Assembly (NCBI GenBank): GCA_017829075.1
Contig: JAGAJA010000107.1
Location: forward strand, 20,247 to 84,246
Direction of reading: 5' to 3'
Length of the DNA: 64,000 nt
From: Oscillospiraceae bacterium
Lineage (GTDB): Bacteria; Bacillota_A; Clostridia; Oscillospirales; Ruminococcaceae
Both the position numbers and the translations under genes were made by a program. Shown piece after piece: positions 37,869-46,015 of this stretch (the first letter of the stretch is position 1; each line of letters opens with the position of its first letter). Below the pieces are notes generated by a model. The model searched no databases, was not told where the DNA came from, and was given only the letters and a program-made list of their open reading frames with translations.

Positions 37869-39599
37869 ATGAGCGATTTAAACGAAGAAAAGAAGCCGGA
37901 GGAGCTTACTTCCGGCGAAGAGAATGTTTCCCCTGCGGCTGAGGAGAATACCGAGCAGTCCGGGAATACGAAGAAAGAAAAGCAGAAGCCCGCTAAGAAG
38001 CAGGCTGAAATACAGAACGGCAACCCCGCCGAAAGAAAGCGCAGCGTAAATATACGCAGCTTAAAGCACGGCACGATGGCTGTCGTGCTGACCGTGCTGT
38101 TTATTGCGGCGGTAGTTGTGCTGAATGTTATCGTAAGCATAATATCCGACCGGGTGGACACCACCGCAGACCTCACCGACACGGGAATTTACACCCTCGA
38201 CGAGGCTTCGGCAAATTACCTCGGCGGACTTGAAAAGGAAGTCACCATATCCGTCATGAACTCGGAAACCAGCTTCGAGAGCGGCGGAACCTACTACAAG
38301 AGCGTAAACGAGCTGCTGAAGAAAATGGCGATGGAGAACGATAATTTCAAGCTCCAGTATCTTCAGATCGACCAGAACCCGGATTTCACATCGAAATTCA
38401 GCGGCGAAACACTTTCCGAGAACTATATTGTGGTTGAATCCGCAGACACCGGAAGACACCGCATAATCACTCCCGGAAACTACTTCTCCGCACCGACTTT
38501 CCGGGACAATCTCTCGCAGTACGGCTATCCGGAAACCTATATCGACCAGTATGTCGAGCAGTATGTCAACAGCTCCTACGCTTCCCAGATAATTGAGGGC
38601 AGCAATGTTGAGCAGGCGGTTATTTCCGCGCTGATGTACGTCACCAATACCGACCCGGTACGCGTTGCGTTCACCGAGGGCTTCGGCGAGGGCGACAGCA
38701 GCTCCCTTTCTTCGCTGCTGGACAAGAACGGCTATGACGTTGAAACCATCAATCTGATGAATGTTTCTGAGATAGACAGCGATATTGACTATATCGTTAT
38801 GTGCGCTCCGTCAATGGACTACGACAACGAAAGCCTTACAAAGCTTTCAAGATTTCTTGACAACGGGGGCGCATTCGGCAAGAATTTGATTTATTTCGCG
38901 TCCTACATTCAGCCGAACTACAATACCTCTGACGAAGGCAGCTCAATGGCAAATCTCGCCTCGTTCCTTGCTGAATGGGGAATATCCGTAGGGGACAGCC
39001 TTGTGCTTCAGAGCAATGCGTCCTATTCCTACGGCGGCATGGAGTACGTTCATCTCCAGCAGATTCAGGACACGGACTATGCCGGCACCACCTATAACAG
39101 CAGCCTTATCACCTACGACGCATATATCCGCCCGATAATCCAGATCTGGGAAAGCGGCGGTAAGGGCAGCGTTGAGCAGGAGGTTCTTATAAAGAGCTAT
39201 GACGGAGCGTACCTGCGCCCGCTCAGCGCCCTTTCTGACTCGGATTTCGACAAATCCACTGCTGAATCCGGTTCATTCATTGACGCATTGTGCGCCTACA
39301 AGGTACACAGCAACACACAGGAAGTCACCCGCGTGGTTGCGTTTGGTTCTGATATGATATGCAACAGTATGTTCATGAACTATGCTAACTCAAACAATCA
39401 GGACTTCATGATCAATATGTTCAACTATATCTCCGGAAAGACCGAGGGCACGACCATTACGGCGAAATCCTTCTCCAATGTCGGCTTTGAGGTAAATCAG
39501 GAGAACTCCAATGTTCTGGCGGTGATCCTCTGCATCGTTATCCCGATCGCAGTTATCGTGCTGGGCGTTGTTATCTGGGTGCGCAGGAGGCACAGATAA
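37869..39599 (+). CDS. GldG-like ABC transport system auxiliary protein
   Basis: A 576-residue protein. A charged Lys/Glu-rich cytoplasmic head of about 60 residues is followed by one membrane helix, a large extracytoplasmic part and a C-terminal helix ending IWVRRRHR. The outer part fits the GldG/ABC-type uncharacterised transport family: VDTTADLTDTGIYTLDEAS and SGETLSENYIVVES. GGGGGAG precedes the ATG at 37869; an earlier in-frame start inside the permease end is less likely. It should work with the preceding ATPase and permease. Confidence 0.85.
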   Translation: MSDLNEEKKPEELTSGEENVSPAAEENTEQSGNTKKEKQKPAKKQAEIQNGNPAERKRSVNIRSLKHGTMAVVLTVLFIAAVVVLNVIVSIISDRVDTTADLTDTGIYTLDEASANYLGGLEKEVTISVMNSETSFESGGTYYKSVNELLKKMAMENDNFKLQYLQIDQNPDFTSKFSGETLSENYIVVESADTGRHRIITPGNYFSAPTFRDNLSQYGYPETYIDQYVEQYVNSSYASQIIEGSNVEQAVISALMYVTNTDPVRVAFTEGFGEGDSSSLSSLLDKNGYDVETINLMNVSEIDSDIDYIVMCAPSMDYDNESLTKLSRFLDNGGAFGKNLIYFASYIQPNYNTSDEGSSMANLASFLAEWGISVGDSLVLQSNASYSYGGMEYVHLQQIQDTDYAGTTYNSSLITYDAYIRPIIQIWESGGKGSVEQEVLIKSYDGAYLRPLSALSDSDFDKSTAESGSFIDALCAYKVHSNTQEVTRVVAFGSDMICNSMFMNYANSNNQDFMINMFNYISGKTEGTTITAKSFSNVGFEVNQENSNVLAVILCIVIPIAVIVLGVVIWVRRRHR

Positions 39600-41222
39600 A
39601 TGGCAAAGCTATCAAAAACTACCCGTACGGTCATAATTGCGGCGGCGGTGCTGCTGGCGCTTGGAGTGGTGCTTCTGGTGCTGATGCTGACCAATCCGAA
39701 CGACAGCGAGAGCAGCTCTTCCGATGTTTCCGTATCAGAGGGTTCAGAGGTGTCATCTGAGTCTGAAAATTCCGGTTCGGAGTCTGAGGAAAGCAGCTCC
39801 TCCGATGCGGAGAGCGAAAAGCTGGCGATCAACAGCAAGGAGCAGGAAAACGTGCTCAGGCTGGAGGTTTCCAACGAAACGGGCAGCTTTTCTTTTGACA
39901 GGAATTCCCGTCAGGTGTCATCGACTGACGATGACGGAAATGTGTCTACTTCCACCGAGTACTACTGGGTAAGCCCGGAGCTTTCCGGAATTACCCACAA
40001 CGACTCCACGATCGGCGCGTTTGTGCGCAGCATGGCGGGTCTTTCCGCTTCGGGAATGGTGGAGGAGAACGCGGAGGATCTGGAGAAATACGGACTTAAA
40101 GATCCGGTTTCTTCGGTAAAGATCACATTTGACGACGGCACCTCAAACGATATGTGCTTCGGAATACGCAACCCTGCGTCTAAAAACAATGTTTATTTCT
40201 GCGAAAAGGGCAGCAATGACGTTATGCAGGTGAGCTATTACAGCACCGGCAGCGTGTTCTATGATATCAAGGACTTCGTGAGCCTTGTTATGACCGAGAG
40301 CTATAATACGGAAAATCCTCAGGAGCTTGATTATATGATAATTGAGCGCAAGGATCTGGACGAGCCGGTGCAGATCGAATATATGTATGATATCGCCGAG
40401 GAAGCAGAGGACGAGGATTCGGTTATTACCACGTTCAATTCTCACCGGATCACCTCTCCGGTAACCGCCGAGGTGGATACCACACAGGGGCAGACTATCT
40501 GCTATGGACTGTATGCGCTGAGCGCAGCTTCCTGCGAACATATCAACCCCACAGAGGAGGATATCGCTGCGGCGGGACTGGACGATCCTTACTGCCGTAT
40601 ACGCTTTAAGTTCGGTTCAAAGGAGCGGGTGCTGCTGCTCGGTAACGAGATACGCTCTTCCGATGACGAAGATGGCAGCGGACTTTCATCAGTTACCGGA
40701 TATTACGCAATGTTCGAGGGCGGTAATCTGATCTATTCTATCAGCAAGTCCAACGCGCCGTGGTACACCTTTAGGGTTCAGGATATCATGTCCCGCAGAC
40801 CGATTTCGCCTTATATCTATACGGTAGATACTCTGATCGTGACCACTCCGGACGGAGAATACACGTTCAAGGTTGACGGAGATGCAGATGAACACACTTT
40901 CTATTGCGGCGAACAGGTGCTTGACGACAAAAAGTTCAAGAGCTTCTATCAGCATCTTATAACCTCAATGGGAGAGGAGCTGTTCTTTGATGAGGCTGAC
41001 TACGAACCTTACGTCAAGATTCAGTTCAACTATCGCGAGGAGTATTACAGCACCTACGGCAGAAGCGAGGACATTCTTGAATATTATAAGTCGGACGACA
41101 GGAAGAATATTGTGAGGGTAAACGGCGATGTGCTCTTTAAGGTGCGTCAGGTCTACACCGAGCGTCTGCTGGACAATCTAGATGCGCTGCTAAACGGCGG
41201 GGACATTGAACTTAACTGGTAA
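39600..41222 (+). CDS. DUF4340 domain membrane-anchored protein
   Basis: A 540-residue protein with an N-terminal membrane anchor (about residues 9-31), a Ser/Glu-rich linker (about 33-75) and a large extracytoplasmic region with the DUF4340 pattern: repeated beta-rich units such as LEKYGLKDP...VKITFDDGTS and AAAGLDDPYCRIRFKFG. DUF4340 proteins commonly follow GldG-like genes, as here, and their function is unknown. The ATG follows the previous stop directly, with AGGAGG 10 nt upstream. Confidence 0.87.
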   Translation: MAKLSKTTRTVIIAAAVLLALGVVLLVLMLTNPNDSESSSSDVSVSEGSEVSSESENSGSESEESSSSDAESEKLAINSKEQENVLRLEVSNETGSFSFDRNSRQVSSTDDDGNVSTSTEYYWVSPELSGITHNDSTIGAFVRSMAGLSASGMVEENAEDLEKYGLKDPVSSVKITFDDGTSNDMCFGIRNPASKNNVYFCEKGSNDVMQVSYYSTGSVFYDIKDFVSLVMTESYNTENPQELDYMIIERKDLDEPVQIEYMYDIAEEAEDEDSVITTFNSHRITSPVTAEVDTTQGQTICYGLYALSAASCEHINPTEEDIAAAGLDDPYCRIRFKFGSKERVLLLGNEIRSSDDEDGSGLSSVTGYYAMFEGGNLIYSISKSNAPWYTFRVQDIMSRRPISPYIYTVDTLIVTTPDGEYTFKVDGDADEHTFYCGEQVLDDKKFKSFYQHLITSMGEELFFDEADYEPYVKIQFNYREEYYSTYGRSEDILEYYKSDDRKNIVRVNGDVLFKVRQVYTERLLDNLDALLNGGDIELNW

Positions 41223-41253
41223 AATTAATATGAATATATGGAGGTAATTGACA

Positions 41254-41538
41254 ATGGCTGAGAGTAACTTTTTCTACTACCGTGGATTTCCTATGGTGAG
41301 AAGCGGCAATGAGATTTACTATGGAAGCATGGGCGACAAGTTTGTTACCAAGCTTACGATCCGCGACAGTGAAGCTTTCAAGGACAGTGAGATCCCCACA
41401 AAGGTTATGGTTCAGATGGTTCCTACCGGTACAGAGCCGGTTGACCTCACAAAGATCAGAAAGGGCGAAATGAACAGCCTTTACGAAGCGCTTGATACAG
41501 CGTATGTCTGGCTGAGCAAGGAGCTTTTCGGAGCGTAA
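41254..41538 (+). CDS. Small conserved-looking protein of unknown function
   Basis: A 94-residue soluble protein starting MAESNFFYYRGFPMVRSGNE. I do not recognise a family. The composition is balanced, with no signal peptide or membrane helix; a hydrophobic C-terminus reads AYVWLSKELFGA. GGAGGTAA lies 9 nt before the ATG at 41254, whereas an upstream TTG is too close to it. It follows the DUF4340 gene by 31 nt and is probably the last gene of that operon. Confidence 0.75.
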   Translation: MAESNFFYYRGFPMVRSGNEIYYGSMGDKFVTKLTIRDSEAFKDSEIPTKVMVQMVPTGTEPVDLTKIRKGEMNSLYEALDTAYVWLSKELFGA

Positions 41539-41547
41539 TATCAGGGC

Positions 41548-41578
41548 GGCGAAAAAGTCCCGTTGGGACTTTTTCGCC
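41548..41578 (+). terminator. Terminator-like stem-loop after the ABC operon
   Basis: A perfect 14-bp stem (GGCGAAAAAGTCCC against GGGACTTTTTCGCC) with a 3-nt loop. The T-tract falls inside the stem. It is the first hairpin of the cluster extending to 42086. Confidence 0.7.
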
Positions 41579-42056
41579 GAAACATCCCAGCTGCGCGCAC
41601 GTCTTGTCGGCTATGCCGCCAATCCGCACACTTGCTGGGATAGAAGTGTTTTTTGCCCCGGCAGAGCTGGGGCAAAAAACGGATTTCAAAAGCCCGCTTC
41701 GCGGGCAAGACAGAGTTTTAGACAAGCTGGGCGGCGGAGCATATGGCTCCGCCGCTCAGCTTTTAGAAAAAGTGGTGTATCGTTTGAAAAAACGCTTCGC
41801 TCTTTTCAAAGGAAAGATGTGCAGAGAGGAAGAAAGAAGTGCGCTTCGCGCGGATTAGAAATGGGGCTTCGCCCCATACCCGTTGGTTCGTGCGGTTTCG
41901 CCGTAGGCGAAATTCCCGGCGTTCAGCCGGGAAAGGCTGAACATATGGGAGCGGAGCGACCCACTTTATTCTTCCTTTTGTACCAAAAGGAAGCTAAAAT
42001 CAATTCCGCGCTTCGCACGGTTTAGTCGCTTCGCTCTAAGTTTTTCAACAGTCTGG

Positions 42057-42086
42057 GCGGCGGAGCTAAATGCTCCGCCGCTTTTT
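42057..42086 (+). terminator. Rho-independent terminator upstream of feoA
   Basis: GCGGCGGAGC and GCTCCGCCGC form a perfect stem with a TAAAT loop followed by TTTTT. The same 10-nt arms occur in the hairpin at 41731-41755. Confidence 0.85.
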
Positions 42087-42090
42087 GTAA

Positions 42091-42119
42091 TTAACCCTTT
42101 TCCTGTTGGGGCATATAAT
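42091..42119 (+). promoter_or_regulatory. Probable promoter of feoAB
   Basis: A consensus TATAAT with a poor -35 (TTAACC) 17 bp upstream, about 40 bp before feoA. I see no convincing Fur or DtxR-type operator. Confidence 0.5.
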
Positions 42120-42156
42120 ATAGAAGCAGAAATCCTATCAGGAAAGGGGAAATAAC

Positions 42157-42405
42157 ATGATACGCAATCTGAGTGAAATAAAGCCGGGAGAAACGGCGGT
42201 TGTTAAGTCGCTCTGCGCTCACGGCAGTATGCGCCGGCGGCTTCTGGATATAGGACTTGTAGAGGGTACCCGTGTGGAGTGCGTTGGAGTAAGTCCTCTG
42301 GGCGACCCGGCTGCGTATCTTATACGGGGCGCAGTTATTGCGATAAGGGCTGCTGACAGCCGCAACGTGCTTGTAGGGGAGGATCGCCATGGGACTTACC
42401 TGTAA
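42157..42405 (+). CDS. feoA: Ferrous iron transport protein A
   Basis: An 82-residue SH3-like protein that assists FeoB in Fe(II) uptake. It shows the family pattern: LSEIKPGETAVV, MRRRLLDIGLVEGTRVECV, SPLGDPAAYLIRGAVIAIR. GAAAGGGGA precedes the ATG. It overlaps feoB by 17 nt. Confidence 0.94.
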   Translation: MIRNLSEIKPGETAVVKSLCAHGSMRRRLLDIGLVEGTRVECVGVSPLGDPAAYLIRGAVIAIRAADSRNVLVGEDRHGTYL

Positions 42406-44521
42406 TTCGACCGGATTTGCCGCGGTAGACGGCGGTCTGGAAATAAAGCGCCGCAGCCCCTCTGACCGGGTAGTGGCGATAGCCGGAAATCCGAATGTCG
42501 GCAAAAGCACTATCTTTAACGCGCTGACCGGAATGCGCCAGCACACCGGAAACTGGCCCGGAAAAACCGTCGCGACCGCGCAGGGGTATTGCCAGACGGA
42601 CAAAAGCGGCTATGTTCTGGTGGATATTCCGGGTACATATTCACTGCTGGCTCATTCCGCGGAGGAAGAGGCTGCGCGTGGATTTCTCTGTTTTGGCGGG
42701 ATTGACGCGGCGGTAGTGGTTTGCGACGCAACCTGCCTGCAAAGAAGCCTGAACCTTGCGCTTCAGGTTATGGAGCTTTGCCCCAGAACGCTGGTGTGCG
42801 TAAACCTGTGCGACGAAGCCAAGCGCCGTGGGATCACCCTTGACCTAAAACAGCTTGAAGAAAACCTCGGAGTTCCGGTGGTTGGGACTTCCGCCCACAA
42901 CAAGCGTACCCTGAAAGCGCTGACCGCAGCCCTCGACCGTCTTTGCTGCGGCGAAACGGAGGTAGCTCCCCGCAGGCTGCGCTATATCCGTCCTGTGGAG
43001 GAGGCGATAGACGAGGCTGAGCCGCTGCTGCGGGAGCGCTTCGGAGATAGGATAAATCCGCGCTGGCTGGCGCTGCGGCTTATCGAGGGGGACAGATCCC
43101 TTGCGGCGGACGCAGGGGAGTATCTCGGAACTGACCTCGCCGCAGAGGAAGAGGTAGTTGCAGCGGTGGAGCGCGGCAGGCAGCGGCTTGCGGCGGCGGA
43201 AATAACGCTGGATATTCTCCGGGACAGAATAGTGTCCTGCATAACTCTGAACTCCGAGGAAGCCGCAGACGGCGCGGTGGAGGAATGCAGCGGCTGCCGC
43301 CTTGCGGACAGGAGAGCTGACAAACTGCTCACCGGAAAGGCGCTGGGATTTCCGCTGATGATACTGCTTCTGCTGGTGATATTCTGGCTGACGATAAGCG
43401 GCGCAAATTATCCGTCGCAGCTTCTCTCGGTGGGGCTGACATGGGTTGGCGACAGGCTTTCCGAGCTGATGAGCGGAGCGCCGGACTGGCTGCGGGGTAT
43501 ACTGGTGGACGGAGCTTACCGCACGCTTTCGTGGGTAGTTGCGGTAATGCTGCCGCCTATGGCGATTTTCTTTCCGCTGTTCACGCTGCTGGAGGATTCC
43601 GGCTATCTGCCGAGAATTGCCTATAATCTCGACAAGCCGTTTCAGCGGTGCCACGCCTGCGGAAAACAGGCTTTGACTATGGCAATGGGATTCGGCTGCA
43701 ATGCGGCGGGAATTGTCGGCTGCCGCATCATAGATTCCCGCCGGGAGCGGCTGATCGCAATGCTGACAAACGCATTCGTGCCCTGCAACGGAAAATTCCC
43801 GTTCATGCTGACGCTGGTTTCGATATTCTTTGTGGGCGCGGTAGGGGGCTTCGCCGGGTCTGCGCTGTCAGCGGTCATTGTGACGGCTCTGATAATTCTT
43901 GGAGTGCTGATGACCTTTGCGGCGTCACGGTTCCTGTCCGCAACGATACTCAGGGGCGAGCCGTCCAGTTTTACGCTGGAGCTGCCGCCTTACAGAAAGC
44001 CGCAGTTCGGACGGGTGATAGTCCGCTCCATGATCGACAGGACGCTGTTTGTTCTGGGAAGGGCGGCGGCGGTCGCAGCTCCCGCCGGAGCATTGATATG
44101 GATACTGGCGAATGTCACGATAGACGGGGCTTCTATCCTCAGCATATGCACCGGCGCACTAGATCCGTTTGCAAGGCTGCTCGGAATGGACGGAGTGATA
44201 CTCATGGCGTTTATACTGGGACTTCCTGCAAACGAGATTGTCATTCCGATAATCATTATGACCTACATGGCGCAGGGAAGCCTTGTGGAGCTTGATCTGC
44301 CGGAGCTGGCGCAGCTCCTTGCGGACAACGGCTGGACCTGGAGAACGGCAATATGCACTATCCTTTTCTCTCTCATGCACTGGCCCTGCTCCACTTCGCT
44401 GCTTACCGTCAGGAAAGAAGCAGGCGGCTGGAAGTGGGCTGCTGCGGCGTTCCTGCTGCCCACCTGCGTGGGAATGCTGATATGCTTCGCGGTGGCGCAG
44501 CTTTCGGGGCTGTTTATGTGA
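42389..44521 (+). CDS. feoB: Ferrous iron transporter FeoB
   Basis: A 710-residue inner-membrane Fe(II) transporter. A cytoplasmic G domain has GNPNVGKSTIFN (about residues 33-44), VDIPGTYSL and NLCDEAKRRG. After a helical spacer the membrane part contains two Gate-type regions, with CHACGKQALTMAMGFGCNAAGI and PCNGKFPFML. The start lies inside feoA after GGGGAGG. No feoC is present. Confidence 0.96.
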   Translation: MGLTCNSTGFAAVDGGLEIKRRSPSDRVVAIAGNPNVGKSTIFNALTGMRQHTGNWPGKTVATAQGYCQTDKSGYVLVDIPGTYSLLAHSAEEEAARGFLCFGGIDAAVVVCDATCLQRSLNLALQVMELCPRTLVCVNLCDEAKRRGITLDLKQLEENLGVPVVGTSAHNKRTLKALTAALDRLCCGETEVAPRRLRYIRPVEEAIDEAEPLLRERFGDRINPRWLALRLIEGDRSLAADAGEYLGTDLAAEEEVVAAVERGRQRLAAAEITLDILRDRIVSCITLNSEEAADGAVEECSGCRLADRRADKLLTGKALGFPLMILLLLVIFWLTISGANYPSQLLSVGLTWVGDRLSELMSGAPDWLRGILVDGAYRTLSWVVAVMLPPMAIFFPLFTLLEDSGYLPRIAYNLDKPFQRCHACGKQALTMAMGFGCNAAGIVGCRIIDSRRERLIAMLTNAFVPCNGKFPFMLTLVSIFFVGAVGGFAGSALSAVIVTALIILGVLMTFAASRFLSATILRGEPSSFTLELPPYRKPQFGRVIVRSMIDRTLFVLGRAAAVAAPAGALIWILANVTIDGASILSICTGALDPFARLLGMDGVILMAFILGLPANEIVIPIIIMTYMAQGSLVELDLPELAQLLADNGWTWRTAICTILFSLMHWPCSTSLLTVRKEAGGWKWAAAAFLLPTCVGMLICFAVAQLSGLFM

Positions 44522-44531
44522 ATGCTGAATT

Positions 44532-44559
44532 TCTGCCGGAGCAAATTCGTTCCGGCAGA
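44532..44559 (+). terminator. Stem-loop after feoB
   Basis: TCTGCCGGA and TCCGGCAGA pair perfectly, followed by GATTTTC. It is probably a weak intrinsic terminator. Confidence 0.55.
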
Positions 44560-44640
44560 GATTTTCTGAAGATACGCAGGAAATGATAAAAATAAATTGC
44601 AAAAAATGAAAAATTATTTTGCATAACTGGTATTTCCGTC

Positions 44641-44669
44641 TTGACATATCGGAAAATTTGTCTTATAAT
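44641..44669 (+). promoter_or_regulatory. Consensus promoter of serC
   Basis: TTGACA and TATAAT, both perfect, with a 17-bp spacer. The transcript would have a leader of about 90 nt; no riboswitch is recognised in it. Confidence 0.9.
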
Positions 44670-44766
44670 AGAAGTGTTAATGTTTATGGCAAAACTGCGG
44701 AAATATCCGGCGGTCTGCCAGAATAGTGTGTTCCAAAGGAGCGCATAATTTACAGGAGGCAATTCA

Positions 44767-45846
44767 ATGAGAGTCTATAACTTCAGCGCAGGTCCCGCTG
44801 TGCTGCCCGAGGAAGTTCTTCAGGAAGCAGCAGACGAAATGCTCGACTACAAGGGAACCGGAATGTCCGTAATGGAGATGTCCCACCGCTCAAAGGCCTA
44901 TGATGCTATCATCAAGGATGCTGAAAAGGATATCCGCGAGCTGATGAACATTCCCGACAACTACAAGGTATTGTTCCTTCAGGGCGGCGCTTCCCAGCAG
45001 TTTGCGGCAGTTCCCATGAACCTGATGAAGAACAAGAAAGCAGCTTACATAATCACCGGTCAGTGGGCAAAGAAAGCTTATCAGGAGGCAAAGATTTACG
45101 GCGATGCAGTTGCTGTGGCTTCCTCCGCAGACAAGACCTTCTCCTATATCCCGGACTGCTCCGACCTCGATATTCCTGAGGACGCTGACTACGTTTATAT
45201 CTGCGAGAACAACACAATCTACGGCACAAAGTTCAAGACCCTGCCTAACACCAAGGGTCACACTCTGGTTGCCGATGTATCTTCCTGCTTCCTGTCAGAG
45301 CCGGTTGATGTTACAAAGTACGGCGTTATCTACGGCGGCGTTCAGAAGAACGTAGGCCCTGCCGGCGTTGTTATCGTTATTGCCCGTGAGGATCTCATCA
45401 CCGATGACGTTCTTCCCGGAACTCCCACCATGCTCAAGTGGAAGACTCAGGCTGACAATGACTCCCTTTACAATACACCTCCCTGCTACGGAATTTACAT
45501 CTGCGGCAAGGTATTCAAGTGGATCAAGAAGATGGGCGGACTTGAGGCAATGAAGGCTCACAACGAGAAGAAGGCTAAGATCCTTTATGATTTCCTCGAC
45601 AGCAGCAAGCTGTTCAAGGGCACTGTTGAGCCGAAGGATCGCTCACTCATGAACGTTCCGTTCGTAACCGGCAACGAGGAGCTTGACGCTAAGTTCGTCA
45701 AGGAGGCAACTGCGGCTGGCTTTGTGAACCTCAAGGGTCACAGAACTGTCGGCGGTATGAGAGCTTCTATCTACAACGCAATGCCTATCGAGGGCGTTGA
45801 GAAGCTAGTTGAGTTCATGAAGAAATTCGAGGCTGAAAACGGCTGA
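44767..45846 (+). CDS. serC: Phosphoserine aminotransferase
   Basis: A 359-residue PLP aminotransferase that makes phosphoserine from 3-phosphohydroxypyruvate. YNFSAGPAVLPEEVL at the N-terminus, EMSHRSKAYD, FLQGGASQQFAAVPMNL and YGGVQKNVGPAGV (with the PLP lysine) are hallmark motifs. AGGAGGC precedes the ATG. It is followed by serA after a long hairpin; serB is not here. Confidence 0.97.
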   Translation: MRVYNFSAGPAVLPEEVLQEAADEMLDYKGTGMSVMEMSHRSKAYDAIIKDAEKDIRELMNIPDNYKVLFLQGGASQQFAAVPMNLMKNKKAAYIITGQWAKKAYQEAKIYGDAVAVASSADKTFSYIPDCSDLDIPEDADYVYICENNTIYGTKFKTLPNTKGHTLVADVSSCFLSEPVDVTKYGVIYGGVQKNVGPAGVVIVIAREDLITDDVLPGTPTMLKWKTQADNDSLYNTPPCYGIYICGKVFKWIKKMGGLEAMKAHNEKKAKILYDFLDSSKLFKGTVEPKDRSLMNVPFVTGNEELDAKFVKEATAAGFVNLKGHRTVGGMRASIYNAMPIEGVEKLVEFMKKFEAENG

Positions 45847-45853
45847 TTTAGGG

Positions 45854-45962
45854 TTCAGGCTGTCGATAAACCACCATCTGCGTTGTCACCCACATAACGG
45901 CAGGCACAAAGCCTAGCCGTTATGCGGGTTCCTAGCATCTGGAGGCTTCTCGACACCCTGAA
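45854..45962 (+). other. Long nested stem-loop between serC and serA
   Basis: An outer 13-nt pair, TTCAGGCTGTCGA (45854-45866) against TCGACACCCTGAA (45950-45962) with one mismatch, encloses a second stem: ACCC-A-CATAACGGC (45888-45901) against GCCGTTATG-C-GGGT (45916-45929), capped by AGGC/GCCT. AACTATCTTTTTT follows, so it could terminate serC transcripts or act as a leader element for serA. I do not recognise a known RNA family. Confidence 0.6.
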
Positions 45963-46015
45963 AACTATCTTTTTTAACAAGCTGGTGTAAAAGCTGTAAT
46001 AAGGAGAATTCTGAA

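Larger units (their letters stand above)
41548..42086. repeat. Cluster of about ten short hairpins, non-coding
   Basis: This gap between the small unknown gene and feoA is built from successive inverted repeats. They include TTTTTTGCCCC/GGGGCAAAAAA (41649-41679), GCCCGC-TTC-GCGGGC (41692-41706), a 17-bp stem with one wobble around GCGGCGGAGC (41724-41762), ATGGGGC-TTC-GCCCCAT (41861-41877), TTTCGCC/GGCGAAA (41896-41912), CCCGGC/GCCGGG (41915-41931) and TTCCTTTTG/CAAAAGGAA (41972-41992). CGCTTCGC recurs at 41695, 41793, 41842, 42009 and 42027. Short reading frames inside lack ribosome sites. It looks like accumulated palindromic elements. Confidence 0.75.

Noticed and set aside
41604..41858. 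84-codon frame inside the hairpin array
   Set aside because: No ribosome site, and it runs through several perfect inverted repeats; its peptide looks like translated repeat sequence.
44689..44755. A 20-codon frame in the serC leader
   Set aside because: No ribosome site and nothing like a run of regulatory codons.
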